Source: Pseudaminobacter soli (ex Zhang et al. 2022) (GTDB lineage Bacteria > Pseudomonadota > Alphaproteobacteria > Rhizobiales > Rhizobiaceae). Taken from it: a stretch of 64,000 nucleotides of DNA. Under the pieces are notes generated by a model that worked only from the letters and a program-made list of their open reading frames with translations, had not been told where the DNA came from and searched no databases. The translations under genes and the position numbers were made by a program. Below are positions 29,807 through 42,133 of the stretch, in pieces. Numbering within the stretch: the stretch's first letter is position 1; each line of letters opens with the position of its first letter. The stretch covers positions 62,001-126,000 of the forward strand of contig NZ_JABVCF010000007.1 in the NCBI RefSeq assembly GCF_014595955.1, given 5' to 3'.

Positions 29807-29821
29807 GAACATAACAGGAAC
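29807..29821. promoter_or_regulatory. LexA (SOS) box upstream of imuA-imuB-dnaE2
   Basis: GAACATAACAGGAAC fits the rhizobial/alphaproteobacterial LexA operator GAAC-N7-GAAC exactly. It lies 21 bp before the imuA ATG, so LexA should repress the whole mutasome operon until DNA damage. Confidence 0.9.
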
Positions 29822-29841
29822 ACGGATCGGACGTGAACGTC

Positions 29842-30789
29842 ATGGCGACCAGCGCCACGACGCGGGACGCACTTTGCGCCTTGCGTCATAAAATCGCAAA
29901 GATCGAAGGCCGTCTCGCCGAACGCCTGGACGACGCTGACGCGCCGGTTCCGGCAGGGGCGAAGGCTGGACGTCTTTGCATCGGGGCGGATCGCTTCGAC
30001 AGGGCTCTCGGCGGTGGGCTGCCCAGGGCGGGGCTGGTCGAGATTCACGGGCGCGCCAGCCGTGACGCCGGCGCGACCGCCGCCTTCGCGCTGGCGCTCT
30101 GCCGTCTCTCTGCCGCCGCAGGCAAACCGGCCCCGCTGCTGTGGATCGGAATGTCGGAAATGTTCCGCGAGGCCGGCCGGCCCTATGCGCCGGGTTTGGC
30201 GGCGCGTTTCGGCCTTGATCCGGAGCTTCTCCTCGTCAGCGAAGCCCGCAAGTTCACCGACGCGCTGTGGGTGGCGGAGGAAGCCGCCCGGCTCGACTGC
30301 TTTTTGGCGGTTCTGCTCGAGATCCGCGGCGGCAAGCTGGAACTCACGCAGACGCAGCGTCTTCATAGCCGGGCGCTGGTCAGCGGCCGGCCGCTCTACA
30401 TGATCCGCACGGCCGCGGAGCCGTCGCCGACCGCCGCCTCCGTGCGGCTGCTCGTCTCCCCTGCCCCGGCCGCGCCCCGCCGGACCTTACATGGGCCGCT
30501 CGAAGGCTCGATCGGTCCCCCTGGCTTTCACGTCACCATCAGCAAGAGCCGTACCGCAATCCCCGCCGCGTTCACGCTGGAGTGGAACGATGTTGCCTTT
30601 CGCGAAAGAGGAGCGCCTACCTCAGAGGATTCTGTCCCTGTGGTTCCCCTTCCTTCCGGCCGACCGGGTGCTTCGGCAGCGCCTGGGGAGGGGATGGCGC
30701 GCAGAGAAATTTTTTCCGGATCGGCCGCTGGTCTTCAGCCGGCGCGAGAACAACACCCAGCGTATCGCCGCGCTCGACGAGCGGGCTAG
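29842..30789 (+). CDS. imuA: ImuA, SOS mutagenesis protein
   Basis: RecA-related protein of the ImuA-ImuB-DnaE2 translesion system. 315 residues with a degenerate RecA-like core: GGGLPRAGLVEIHGRASRDAG (where a P-loop would be, but no GKT/S), LLWIGMSEMFREAGRPYAPGL and FLAVLLEIRGGKLELTQTQRL. Start ATG 29842 (GTG at 29833 is possible). The frame continues 200 bp into imuB, longer than many homologues; the last ~60 residues have no recognisable conservation. Confidence 0.85.
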   Translation: MATSATTRDALCALRHKIAKIEGRLAERLDDADAPVPAGAKAGRLCIGADRFDRALGGGLPRAGLVEIHGRASRDAGATAAFALALCRLSAAAGKPAPLLWIGMSEMFREAGRPYAPGLAARFGLDPELLLVSEARKFTDALWVAEEAARLDCFLAVLLEIRGGKLELTQTQRLHSRALVSGRPLYMIRTAAEPSPTAASVRLLVSPAPAAPRRTLHGPLEGSIGPPGFHVTISKSRTAIPAAFTLEWNDVAFRERGAPTSEDSVPVVPLPSGRPGASAAPGEGMARREIFSGSAAGLQPAREQHPAYRRARRAG

Positions 30790-32205
30790 GAACTTACAGC
30801 TGAGGATCGGAATGGGCGTCGCCGAGGCGCGGGCCATGCATCCCTTTCTCGACATCGTTGAGGCCGATCCTGTGGCCGATCGCCGGCTGCTGGAAAGCTT
30901 GGCCGATTGGTGCGACCGCTACACCCCGCTGGTCGCGCTCGACGGAGAAGACGGGCTCTTCCTCGACATTACCGGCTGTGTGCATCTATTCGGGGGGGAG
31001 CGGTGCATGTTGGACGACGTGCTCGCCCGCTTCTTCCATCAGGGCTTCGATGTCCGTGCCGGCATTGCTTCGACGCCCGGCGCCGCGTGGGCGGCCGCAC
31101 GCTTCGGCTACAGTCCCTTGGTCGATCCCGGACAGGAAGAGGATCTGCTGGCGCCCTTGCCGCTCGTCGCCCTGCGGCTGGACGCCGTGACCAGGGCCGG
31201 GCTCGAAAGCGTCGGCCTGCGGACGTCGGGCGCAATCATGTCGGCGCCACGCGCGCCGCTGGTGCGCCGCTTCGGCCGGCAGGTCGTGCTCAGGATCGAC
31301 CAGGCTCTGGGACGCGTGGAGGAGGCGATCTCACCGCGCCTGCCGGTGCCGTCTTTGTCCGCAGAACGAGCCCTTGCCGAGCCGATCGGGCTGCTCGACG
31401 ACATAGAAGCGCTCGTCGGGCTCCTTGCAAAACAGCTCAGGATCGATCTCGAGCGGCGGGGAGAGGGGGCTGAAAGCCTGCAGCTCAACCTCTTCCGCGT
31501 CGACGGCGCGGTCAGCCGCATCAGCGTCGGCGCTTCGCGTCCGCTGCGGGATCCAAAACTGATCCAGAAACTCTTCCATGAGAGGTTGGCGGCCGTGGAG
31601 AAGGACATCGATGCCGGCTACGGTTTCGATGTCGTGCGACTATCGGTTCCCGTCGTGGCCCGGTTCGACGCGATCCAATCAGATCTCAATGGCGAAGGAG
31701 GCGACCAGGGTGGGGACATCGCGATGTTCGCCGACCGCGTGAGGGCTCGGCTCGGGAACCAGGCGATCCTTGGGACCCGCCTGGTGGGAAGCCATCTTCC
31801 CGAGCGTGCAGCCATTCCGGAGCCGTTCTCGGCAATGGAGAAGCCGAAGCCATCGATCAGCCCCTCGTCTCGCCCAAATTCTGCTAAGTCGGCTGATCAA
31901 TCGGCGTGTGCGACGGCCAAGGAACGACCCGTGCGCCTGCTCGAGCGGCCGGAATGCGTGGAGGTCGGCTTCGAGGAAGCGGCAAAGGGGCCGCAGATGC
32001 ACTTCCGCTGGCGGCGCGCCTCCTACCGGATCGCCCGCTCCGAAGGGCCCGAACGCATCGCGCCGGAATGGTGGCGCGGAGAGGCGGAAACCGAGCCGCG
32101 GGACTATTTCCGGGTCGAGGACGAGGAGGGACGGCGCTACTGGCTCTATCGGCAGGCCAATGGCGGCGAGAATGCGCCCCGCTGGTTTCTGCACGGGGTC
32201 TTTGC

Positions 32206-32209
<4 letters not shown>
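30590..32209 (+). CDS. imuB: ImuB, catalytically inactive Y-family polymerase
   Basis: Hub protein that connects ImuA and DnaE2 to the sliding clamp. 539 residues; the N-terminal palm region (LSLWFPFLPADRVL, PLVALDGEDGLFLDITGCVHLFGG) resembles Y-family polymerases but this family has lost polymerase activity. A variable segment before the C-terminal region (about 410-450) probably carries the clamp-binding part. ATG 30590 has GGAG upstream and lies within imuA; stop overlaps dnaE2 start (ATGA). Confidence 0.92.
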
Positions 32210-35571
<3,362 letters not shown>

Positions 35572-35596
35572 GCGCCATGAAATCTCATGGAGGCGC
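35572..35596. terminator. stem-loop directly after dnaE2
   Basis: GCGCCATGA (35572-35580), loop AATC, TCATGG (35585-35590), one bulged A, GGCGC (35592-35596). It begins at the base after the dnaE2 stop and lies between convergent dnaE2 and the Trm112 gene. No T tract follows, so it may act with Rho or protect mRNA. Confidence 0.45.
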
Positions 35597-35676
35597 GCGA
35601 TGAGTTAAACGACCTACCCCGTGCAAGGTTCACGATGTGCCGACACACCGCAGTTCGAGTCAGGGCATGCCAGCAA

Positions 35677-35889
35677 CTATGTGCCTGGCGTTCCTTCGTC
35701 GCCGATGGATCGCGCCTCAGAGGGGAGCATGATCGGGATTCCGTCCCGCACCGGATAGGCAAGTTTCGCGGCGCGCGAGACCAACTCGCCACGATCCTTG
35801 TCCAGAGTGAGCTTGCCTTTCGTCAGCGGGCATACGAGCAACTCGAGAAGCTTGGGATCGATCCTGTTCTTTTCCTGCTGATGGTCCAT
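35677..35889 (-). CDS. Trm112 family protein (UPF0434)
   Basis: A 70-residue zinc-ribbon-like protein. [20 protein letters not shown] and [18 protein letters not shown] are the family signature. Eukaryotic Trm112 activates methyltransferases; the bacterial role is unknown. The four-cysteine ribbon is reduced to one visible cysteine, as in many bacterial members. Confidence 0.9.
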   Translation of the reverse strand: MDHQQEKNRIDPKLLELLVCPLTKGKLTLDKDRGELVSRAAKLAYPVRDGIPIMLPSEARSIGDEGTPGT

Positions 35890-35995
35890 GACTTCTCGCT
35901 AATGGCCAAGTAAGCGTGTGACTCTCCGGCCCTTCCACTGCGAAGCAGCCTATCGCCCGCATTCTTGGTTGTCACTGGCCGAACAACTTCTCACG

Positions 35996-36385
35996 TTAAG
36001 CGGCGATCCTCGCCGCCATGATGTCCTCGATCCTTGTGTCCGCTTCCTTGCGGACGCGGCTAGCCGTCTCGACGGCAAGCCGCGACCCTATCGTTGCCAT
36101 CCTGCCGGCTTCGCTGTTGAATTCGCACGCGGCGTTCTCCACGAAAACGGAGCACACGTCGAAGGCATCGTTGTACTCGCCACTCTCGATCAGATCATCC
36201 AGGAGTTTTAGGTTCTGCTCGAAACGATGCTGCATGAAGCCCAAAACTTCGATCTGGTACCACATCACCGATTTAAGGGCCTGGGCGTTCAGCCGTGCCG
36301 CAGCGATCGCCATCTTCTGACCGGCTGCCAGGAACGGCATGGCTGTCGCCGCTTGCTCCCAGCTACATCGTTCTTGTTCTTGCAT
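35996..36385 (-). CDS. phasin family protein
   Basis: A 129-residue helical protein with the Phasin_2 pattern (FLAAGQKMAIAAARLNAQALKSVMWYQIEVLGFMQHRFEQNLKLLDDLIESGEYNDAFDVCSVFVENA). Phasins coat polyhydroxyalkanoate granules; small rhizobial ones are also linked to other inclusion or stress roles. ATG at 36385 has a GAGGAA site seven bases upstream. No PHA gene is adjacent, so granule binding is inferred only from the fold. Confidence 0.8.
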   Translation of the reverse strand: MQEQERCSWEQAATAMPFLAAGQKMAIAAARLNAQALKSVMWYQIEVLGFMQHRFEQNLKLLDDLIESGEYNDAFDVCSVFVENAACEFNSEAGRMATIGSRLAVETASRVRKEADTRIEDIMAARIAA

Positions 36386-36598
36386 TGGGGTTTCCTCGAT
36401 TTGAGCTCGAAACAGCATAGTACGGGTTGGCACCCGGTCCTTGACACCGATCAACGCCGGCTCGCTCGCTCGTGAAGATATGTTCGGCGCGGATTGCGCC
36501 CTGCGTCGTCCCTTGCAGGCTCGCGATGTCGACGCCCGGAAATGTTTGAGGCGCTTCCCCGAAGCGAACGCGCTTTTCGTAGCTGAAGCGTTTTGAAC

Positions 36599-37036
36599 TC
36601 ACTCCGCGCCGCAGTTGATCTTCCCCTTGTGGACGACCTCCACGCCCTTGCCGCCCGCATTGTCATAGGCCGTAAAGGTATAGTCTCCCGAGTAGCTCGG
36701 CTCGTCGTCGGCGTTTGCCCGGATCACCACCTCTACCGAACCGAACGGATCGGTGGCCTGCTCGCGATAGAACCCCACGCGGATCTCGCCATCGCGGAAC
36801 CAGTATTGCGCAAGCTCCGACTTGCCGAAGCTGCTGTTGCGCAGGTCTTCGCGGACCTTCTTGTCCTCGGTTTCGGCGGTCGCCCGTAGATCGAACACAG
36901 CAAATCCCATCCCGTGTGTCACGCCCGCCTGCAGTTCGATCTTCACCGGGCCGTCCTCGCTGCTGCACCAGATCCCGCCCGAAGCCTGGACCGGAGCGGT
37001 CGCCAGCGTTGCCGCCAGCAGAATTGGAATGCGCAT
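36599..37036 (-). CDS. secreted hypothetical protein
   Basis: 145 residues, not assigned to a family. A signal peptide (MRIPILLAATLATAPVQASG, cleavage probably after VQA) predicts a periplasmic protein. The mature part has two cysteines (C24 and C142), which could form a disulfide, and beta-rich sequence. Downstream of the phasin gene on the same strand with 213 bp between. Function unknown. Confidence 0.7.
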   Translation of the reverse strand: MRIPILLAATLATAPVQASGGIWCSSEDGPVKIELQAGVTHGMGFAVFDLRATAETEDKKVREDLRNSSFGKSELAQYWFRDGEIRVGFYREQATDPFGSVEVVIRANADDEPSYSGDYTFTAYDNAGGKGVEVVHKGKINCGAE

Positions 37037-37193
37037 CTGATTCCCGCGATTGATTCAGGCCGATCGCAGCCCGGCTGTCGGAAGGAGTCAACCGCCGTCC
37101 CTGGCAAATTGCGGCGAGCGCGTGAAGCACCTCGACCCCAGTTGCCTTCCGCGTTCCCCATTGGCTAGACAACCTTCAAAGAGGGGGGCGGTC

Positions 37194-38567
37194 TTGGACA
37201 ACGTCTCGACAATTCAGGGCGGCATCCACCGCGAGCACATCGCAGGGCTGCGCGAAAGAGAGGCGGCCGCCTTTCGCGCCGCCCGTCCTAAATCCGAGAA
37301 GAGTTTTGGCAGCGGGCTGACCGGTTTTTTAGGCGGCGTGCCGATGCACTGGATGAACGATTGGCCGACGCCCTTTCCGATCATGGCGGAGTGCGCCAAG
37401 GGCGCGACGATCACGGACATTGATGGCAATGTTCTTGCCGATTTCTGCTTGGGCGACACCGGCTCGATGTTCGGGCACTCGCCCGCGCCGGTGGTCGCCG
37501 CGATCCGGCGCCAGAGCGAGCGCGGGCTCACCTACATGCTGCCGACGGAAGATGCGGCCGCCGTGGGCCGCCTTCTGGTGGAGACCTTCGGCCTGCCCTT
37601 CTGGCAGATCGCCACCACCGCAAGCGACGCAAATCGCTTCGCGCTGCGGGTCGCCCGCGCCGTCACCGGTCGGCCAAAGATCCTGGTGTTCAATGGCTGC
37701 TACCACGGTGCGGTCGACGAGACCTTCGTCCGCCTGAAGAGCGGACAGCCGGCCAATAAGGCAGGGCTCGCCGGCGAGTTCCGCGATCTCACCGAAAACA
37801 CGGAGGTCGTGGAGTTCAACGACACTCCGGCGCTGGAGCGGGCGTTGAGCGGAGGCGACGTCGCTTGCGTGATCACCGAACCGGTTCTCACCAACTCCTG
37901 CATGGTGCTCCCCGAAGACGGTTTTCATGCGGACCTGAGACGCGTGACGCGGGCGGCAGGCACGCTGCTGCTGATCGACGAGACGCACACCATCTCCACC
38001 GCGCGCGGCGGCTACACCCGCAGGCACGGGCTGGAGCCCGACATCTTCGTGCTGGGCAAGCCGGTCGCCGGCGGCGTCCCGGCGAGCGTCTGGGGCCTCA
38101 GCGCCGAGGTGGCGGAGCGCTACGAGCGCTATCTGTCGACCAAGGAGCCGGGCTATTCCGGCATCGGCACCACGCTTTCCGCCAACCCGCTCCAGTTCGC
38201 GGCGATGCGCGCGACCCTGGAAAAGGTGATGACCGCGGAGAACTACGAGCACATGGAAGGGCTTGCCGTCCGGCTTCAGGCGCGGCTGCTGGACGTGATC
38301 GCCCACCATTCGCTGCCCTGGCACGTCGCGCGGGTGGGTGCCCGCGTCGAGTTCATCTGTGCGCCCGGGCCGCTGCGCAACGGCAGCGAGGCCTATGCCG
38401 CCCAAGCCCCCGAACTCGAGGCGGCCATCCACGTCGCGCTGGTCAACCGCGGCGTGCTGATCGCGCCGTTCCACAACATGATGCTGATCTCGCCCGCCAC
38501 GACGGGGGGCCAAGTCGACCGGCTGGTCGCCGCCTTCGGCGAGGTTGCAGCCGAACTCGCGGCGTGA
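37194..38567 (+). CDS. class III pyridoxal-phosphate aminotransferase (glutamate-1-semialdehyde aminomutase-like)
   Basis: 457 residues of the class III (GSA-AT/omega) family. GCYHGAVDET, LLIDETHTISTARGG and LGKPVAGGVPASVWG (PLP lysine about residue 289) are visible. The usual DEV[MQ]-G-R after the metal-free aspartate is replaced by DETHTISTARGG. Only a TTG at 37194, following GAGGGGGGCGG, gives a plausible start. It precedes a glutamine-synthetase-like gene by 30 bp, suggesting a shared amine pathway. Substrate cannot be told from sequence; heme GSA-AM is unlikely given context. Confidence 0.78.
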   Translation: MDNVSTIQGGIHREHIAGLREREAAAFRAARPKSEKSFGSGLTGFLGGVPMHWMNDWPTPFPIMAECAKGATITDIDGNVLADFCLGDTGSMFGHSPAPVVAAIRRQSERGLTYMLPTEDAAAVGRLLVETFGLPFWQIATTASDANRFALRVARAVTGRPKILVFNGCYHGAVDETFVRLKSGQPANKAGLAGEFRDLTENTEVVEFNDTPALERALSGGDVACVITEPVLTNSCMVLPEDGFHADLRRVTRAAGTLLLIDETHTISTARGGYTRRHGLEPDIFVLGKPVAGGVPASVWGLSAEVAERYERYLSTKEPGYSGIGTTLSANPLQFAAMRATLEKVMTAENYEHMEGLAVRLQARLLDVIAHHSLPWHVARVGARVEFICAPGPLRNGSEAYAAQAPELEAAIHVALVNRGVLIAPFHNMMLISPATTGGQVDRLVAAFGEVAAELAA

Positions 38568-38597
38568 GACAAGCACCCGCCTTTCAGTTGTGATGTC

Positions 38598-39983
38598 ATG
38601 ACCTCTCCGTCCGGATCCTCCCCAGCAGAAGCCGCCGCATTTCTCGAGGCGCATCCCGAGATCGAGGCCTTCGACATCGTCCTCACCGACGTGAACGGCA
38701 TCGGCCGCGGCAAGATCATCCGCCGGCACGAACTGATGGCGATCTACGAAGGCGGCCGGCATATGCCGATCTCGATCCTCGGCCTCGACATCACCGGAGA
38801 GGATGTCCACGAGACCGGTCTGATTTGGGATTCCGGCGACGGCGACCTGCGCGCCTGGCCGATCCCCGGCACGCTCTTGCCGCTGCACGGCACGAGCCCA
38901 GCCCGCGGGCAGGTGCTCCTGTCCATGTACCATCTCGATGGCACGCCGATGAGCTCCGACCCGCGCCACGCGCTGGTGCGTCAGGTGGAGGCGTTTGCGG
39001 CGCGCGGCCTAAAGCCCGCTGGCGCCTTCGAGCTCGAATTCTTCCTGTTGAAGAACGAACGCGACGCCGAGGGCCGCGTCCAGCCGGCTCATGCGGTGCT
39101 CGACGGACGCCACAGCGGAAAGACCGAGGTCTATTCGGTCGACCATCTGCACGGCATGGAGCCGCTGTTTTCCGACATCTATGCCGGCGCAAAGGCGCAA
39201 AGCATTCCCACCGAAACGTTGATCTCCGAATACGCGCCCGGACAGTACGAGCTGACGCTGCACTACCGCGACGACGTGGTGCGGGCGGCGGACGATCTCG
39301 TCTTGCTGAAGCGGCTGGTGCGCATGCAGGCCCGCAGGAATGGCGTCACCGCCTGCTTCATGGCCAAGCCCATCGAAAAATACGCGGGCTCCGGCATGCA
39401 CTTCCACATCTCCATGCCGGACCAGGCGGGCCGCAACGTCTTCGCCGAGGAGACGGAAGGGACCTGGAACGAAGCGCTGCTCCATGCGCTCGGCGGCATG
39501 GCGGCGACCATGCCGGAATCCATGCTTGTCTTCGCCCCGCACGCGAACTCCTGGCGGCGCTTCGTGGCGCAGTCCTATGCGCCGCTGGCGCCGACCTGGG
39601 GCGTCAACAACCGCTCGGTGGCGCTGCGGGTTCCGGCGGGCGGCGTCAAGGCGCGCAGGATCGAGCACCGCGTCTCGGGCGTGGACACCAACCCCTACTT
39701 GGTGGCGGCGACGGTGCTTGCCGCGATCGCCAAGGGTTTCGACGAAAAGCTCGACCCAGGCCCCGAGACGACCGGTAATGGCTACGAGACGGCGCCGCAC
39801 CTGGACAGCGGGCCGGCGGACTGGCGCTCGGCGATCGAAGCCGCAAGCGCGTCGGAATTCCTGAAGGCCGCGCTGGGCCCGGACCTTCACAGCACCTTCA
39901 CGGCGATCAAGCGCGCCGAATACATGCGCGTCGCCCGGACGGTGAGCGAACTCGACTACCACCTATATCTGCACGAAGTCTGA
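38598..39983 (+). CDS. glutamine synthetase family protein (gamma-glutamyl-amine ligase-like, PuuA/GlnA3 type)
   Basis: 461 residues with both glutamine synthetase domains: beta-grasp N-terminus (IEAFDIVLTDVNGIGRGKIIR) and catalytic domain (GAFELEFFL with metal-binding glutamates, GSGMHFHIS, NNRSVALRVP, EHRVSGVDTNPYL). The N-terminus is that of the gamma-glutamylpolyamine/ethanolamine ligases rather than GlnA. With the preceding aminotransferase it probably handles an amine by gamma-glutamylation; substrate unknown. Confidence 0.85.
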   Translation: MTSPSGSSPAEAAAFLEAHPEIEAFDIVLTDVNGIGRGKIIRRHELMAIYEGGRHMPISILGLDITGEDVHETGLIWDSGDGDLRAWPIPGTLLPLHGTSPARGQVLLSMYHLDGTPMSSDPRHALVRQVEAFAARGLKPAGAFELEFFLLKNERDAEGRVQPAHAVLDGRHSGKTEVYSVDHLHGMEPLFSDIYAGAKAQSIPTETLISEYAPGQYELTLHYRDDVVRAADDLVLLKRLVRMQARRNGVTACFMAKPIEKYAGSGMHFHISMPDQAGRNVFAEETEGTWNEALLHALGGMAATMPESMLVFAPHANSWRRFVAQSYAPLAPTWGVNNRSVALRVPAGGVKARRIEHRVSGVDTNPYLVAATVLAAIAKGFDEKLDPGPETTGNGYETAPHLDSGPADWRSAIEAASASEFLKAALGPDLHSTFTAIKRAEYMRVARTVSELDYHLYLHEV

Positions 39984-40002
39984 GCGGCGGCAGGGCCGCT
40001 CA
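39981..40002. terminator. stem-loop at the end of the glutamine-synthetase-like gene
   Basis: TGAGCGGC (39981-39988) pairs perfectly with GCCGCTCA (39995-40002) around a six-base loop; the first three bases are the gene's stop codon. No T tract follows. Likely a transcript 3' end structure. Confidence 0.45.
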
Positions 40003-40161
40003 AGCTCGTCAAAGCGTCCATAGCGATGGCCCTGGCGCGCGGGACAGGGTGAGCGACAAAGCGACCGTCGAGGACGCAACGGGAGAAAGGGTGAGCCGAT
40101 TCTCGGAACATCTTCGACACCGCCCGGTTGATGGTGAAGGCCATGCAGACCGGAATGGAAG

Positions 40162-40836
40162 ATGCCGACCGCATCACATCACGCAGGCGTACGGGCCAGG
40201 CGCGGGAACGCGGAACTACCGTTTGCCACCAGCGACGGCTCTGATGCGACCACCATCCCGGCGGTGCGCGCTGCGGCGGAGGGATGCCGGCGCTGCCCGC
40301 TCTGGGCGAACGCCACCCAGACAGTGTTTGGCGAAGGCCCAGAGAACGCGCGCGTGATCTTCGTCGGCGAGCAGCCGGGGGACCAGGAGGATCTGGCCGG
40401 GCGCCCATTCGTCGGTCCCGCCGGACGCGTCTTCGATGCAATCCTTGACGAGGCCGAGGTCGACCGGACGAAGGTCTATGTCACCAACGCGGTGAAACAC
40501 TTCAAGTTCGAGCCGCGCGGCAAGCGCCGCATCCATTCCAAGCCCAATGCGGGCGAGATCAGCGCCTGCCGATGGTGGATGGACAAGGAATTGGCGATCA
40601 TCGAGCCCGAGTTGGTGGTGGCGCTCGGCGCGACTGCGGCGCAATCGCTGCTCGGCAAGGCGGTCCCGATCACCCGCATGCGCGGTCAGGTGCTGGAGCG
40701 CGAGGACGGGCTGAGGGTGTTCATCACAGTCCACCCGTCCTTCATCCTGCGCATCCGCGAGCCGGCCGACAAGGAGGCCGAGCGCGCCCGCTTCCGCGCC
40801 GACATGATCAGCGTCAGGAAGCTGATGGCTGCCTGA
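40162..40836 (+). CDS. udgX: UdgX, uracil-DNA crosslinking glycosylase
   Basis: 224 residues. It carries GEQPGDQED (69-77) and KRRIH (121-125), the diagnostic UdgX motifs; H125 corresponds to the histidine (H109 in the Mycobacterium smegmatis enzyme) that attacks the abasic sugar and leaves the protein covalently fixed to DNA. HPS (191-193) is the second active-site loop. Cysteines C42, C45 and C136 fit the iron-sulfur site. Many UdgX genes are fused to a DUF4130 domain; this one is not. Role proposed for the family: uracil-DNA tolerance; not close to imuAB here (about 5 kb apart). Confidence 0.88.
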   Translation: MPTASHHAGVRARRGNAELPFATSDGSDATTIPAVRAAAEGCRRCPLWANATQTVFGEGPENARVIFVGEQPGDQEDLAGRPFVGPAGRVFDAILDEAEVDRTKVYVTNAVKHFKFEPRGKRRIHSKPNAGEISACRWWMDKELAIIEPELVVALGATAAQSLLGKAVPITRMRGQVLEREDGLRVFITVHPSFILRIREPADKEAERARFRADMISVRKLMAA

Positions 40837-42109
40837 TCTCTTCCGGCAGGCCAACGAGGATTGCCCTAAAATCGTTCACGTTGGTGCCGGTCGGTCCCGG
40901 CGCGAACAGGCCGCCGGCTGCCTCGAAGGCGGTCCAGGCATTGTTTCCCGCCAGCAGGGATTTCGCGTCAACGCCGGCCGCACGCATGGTGGCGACGCTG
41001 CCGCCATCGGCGAAGGCGCCGGCATTGTCCTCGCTGCCGTCGATCCCGTCGGTGTCGGCGGCGAGCGCGTGGACGCCGTCGACGCCGTCTATGCCGATCG
41101 CGAAGGACAGAAGGAACTCGCTGTTGCGGCCGCCCTTGCCCGGCTTGCCGCGCAGCGTGACCGTCGTCTCACCGCCCGAAAGCATCAGCACCGGCCGCGT
41201 GAACGGCCTGCCGCGAAGCGCGACCTCGCGGGCGATCGCCGCATGCACCGCGCCGACGTCGCGCGCCTCGCCCTCCATGGAATCGGACAGGATCACCGCC
41301 TCCGTGCCCTGCCGGCGCGCTTCTTCGGCGGCGGCCTCCAGCGACACGGCCGCCGAGGCGATCACATGCACCTCGTTGCCGGCAAAGCGCTCGTCCACGG
41401 GATTGGGCGCCTCGGCGGCCGGGGAAGCCAGGTGCGCCATGACGGCGTCCGGAAGCTTCATGCGGTAGGTCTCGACGATCTTCAGCGCATCGGCGCGGGT
41501 CGACGCCTCGGGAACCGTAGGGCCGGAAGCGACCATCGCCGGATTGTCGCCGGGTATGTCCGACACAACCAGTGTGACCACCTGCGCCGGGTGGGCCGCC
41601 GCCGCGAGGCGGCCGCCCTTGATCCCGGAGACGTGCTTGCGCACCGTGTTCATGGCGCTGATCGGCGCGCCGGAGGCAAGCAGGGCCTCGTTCACTGCGA
41701 TCTCATCGGCAAGCATCAGGCCCGGCGGAGGCGAGGGCAGCAGGGCGGAACCGCCGCCCGAGATGAGCGCGACGACGAGGTCGTCTTCCGTCAGCCCGGA
41801 TACCGCCTTCAGGAGACGAGTCGAAGCGGTCAATCCTGCCTCGTCAGGAACCGGATGGGCGGCTTCTAGGATCTCGATCCGGTCGCATTTGGCACCAAAC
41901 CCGTAGCGGGTCACGACCACACCTTCGAGCGGCCCGTCCCAGGCCTTCTCAAAGGCCGCAGCCATCTGCGCCGATCCCTTTCCGGCGCCGACAACGATGG
42001 TGCGCCCCTTCGGCTTCTTCGGAAGGTGTTTTCTGATCGTCAGTTCGGGATCCGCGGCCGCAACGGCGGCGCGAAACAGCGACGCAAGAAATTCTTTCGG
42101 ATCGAGCAT
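40814..42109 (-). CDS. gckA: glycerate 2-kinase (MOFRL family)
   Basis: 431 residues of the GCKA/TtuD family, which phosphorylates D-glycerate to 2-phosphoglycerate. Visible: VVGAGKGSAQMA (about 38-49), VALISGGGSALLPSP, and the C-terminal MOFRL domain GGRNSEFLLSFAI, ADTDGIDGSEDNAGAF. ATG 42109 (a TTG at 42112 precedes it). It ends inside the last codons of convergent udgX (23-bp overlap). As last gene of the puuD-guaD-UPF0303 run it would channel glyoxylate-derived glycerate into glycolysis. Confidence 0.93.
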   Translation of the reverse strand: MLDPKEFLASLFRAAVAAADPELTIRKHLPKKPKGRTIVVGAGKGSAQMAAAFEKAWDGPLEGVVVTRYGFGAKCDRIEILEAAHPVPDEAGLTASTRLLKAVSGLTEDDLVVALISGGGSALLPSPPPGLMLADEIAVNEALLASGAPISAMNTVRKHVSGIKGGRLAAAAHPAQVVTLVVSDIPGDNPAMVASGPTVPEASTRADALKIVETYRMKLPDAVMAHLASPAAEAPNPVDERFAGNEVHVIASAAVSLEAAAEEARRQGTEAVILSDSMEGEARDVGAVHAAIAREVALRGRPFTRPVLMLSGGETTVTLRGKPGKGGRNSEFLLSFAIGIDGVDGVHALAADTDGIDGSEDNAGAFADGGSVATMRAAGVDAKSLLAGNNAWTAFEAAGGLFAPGPTGTNVNDFRAILVGLPEEIRQPSAS

Positions 42110-42133
42110 CAATCCACTTTCTGCGATCGTCCG

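Noticed and set aside
35587-35913. 108-codon plus-strand frame
   Set aside because: Antisense to Trm112, no motif.
37329-38969. 546-codon minus-strand open frame
   Set aside because: It is the antisense shadow of the aminotransferase and glutamine-synthetase-like genes, rich in His/Arg/Gly and without family motifs; such long antisense frames are normal at this GC content.
39984-40161. Remnant of a DUF4130 domain upstream of udgX
   Set aside because: Translations of this gap in all frames gave nothing that I could match to DUF4130.
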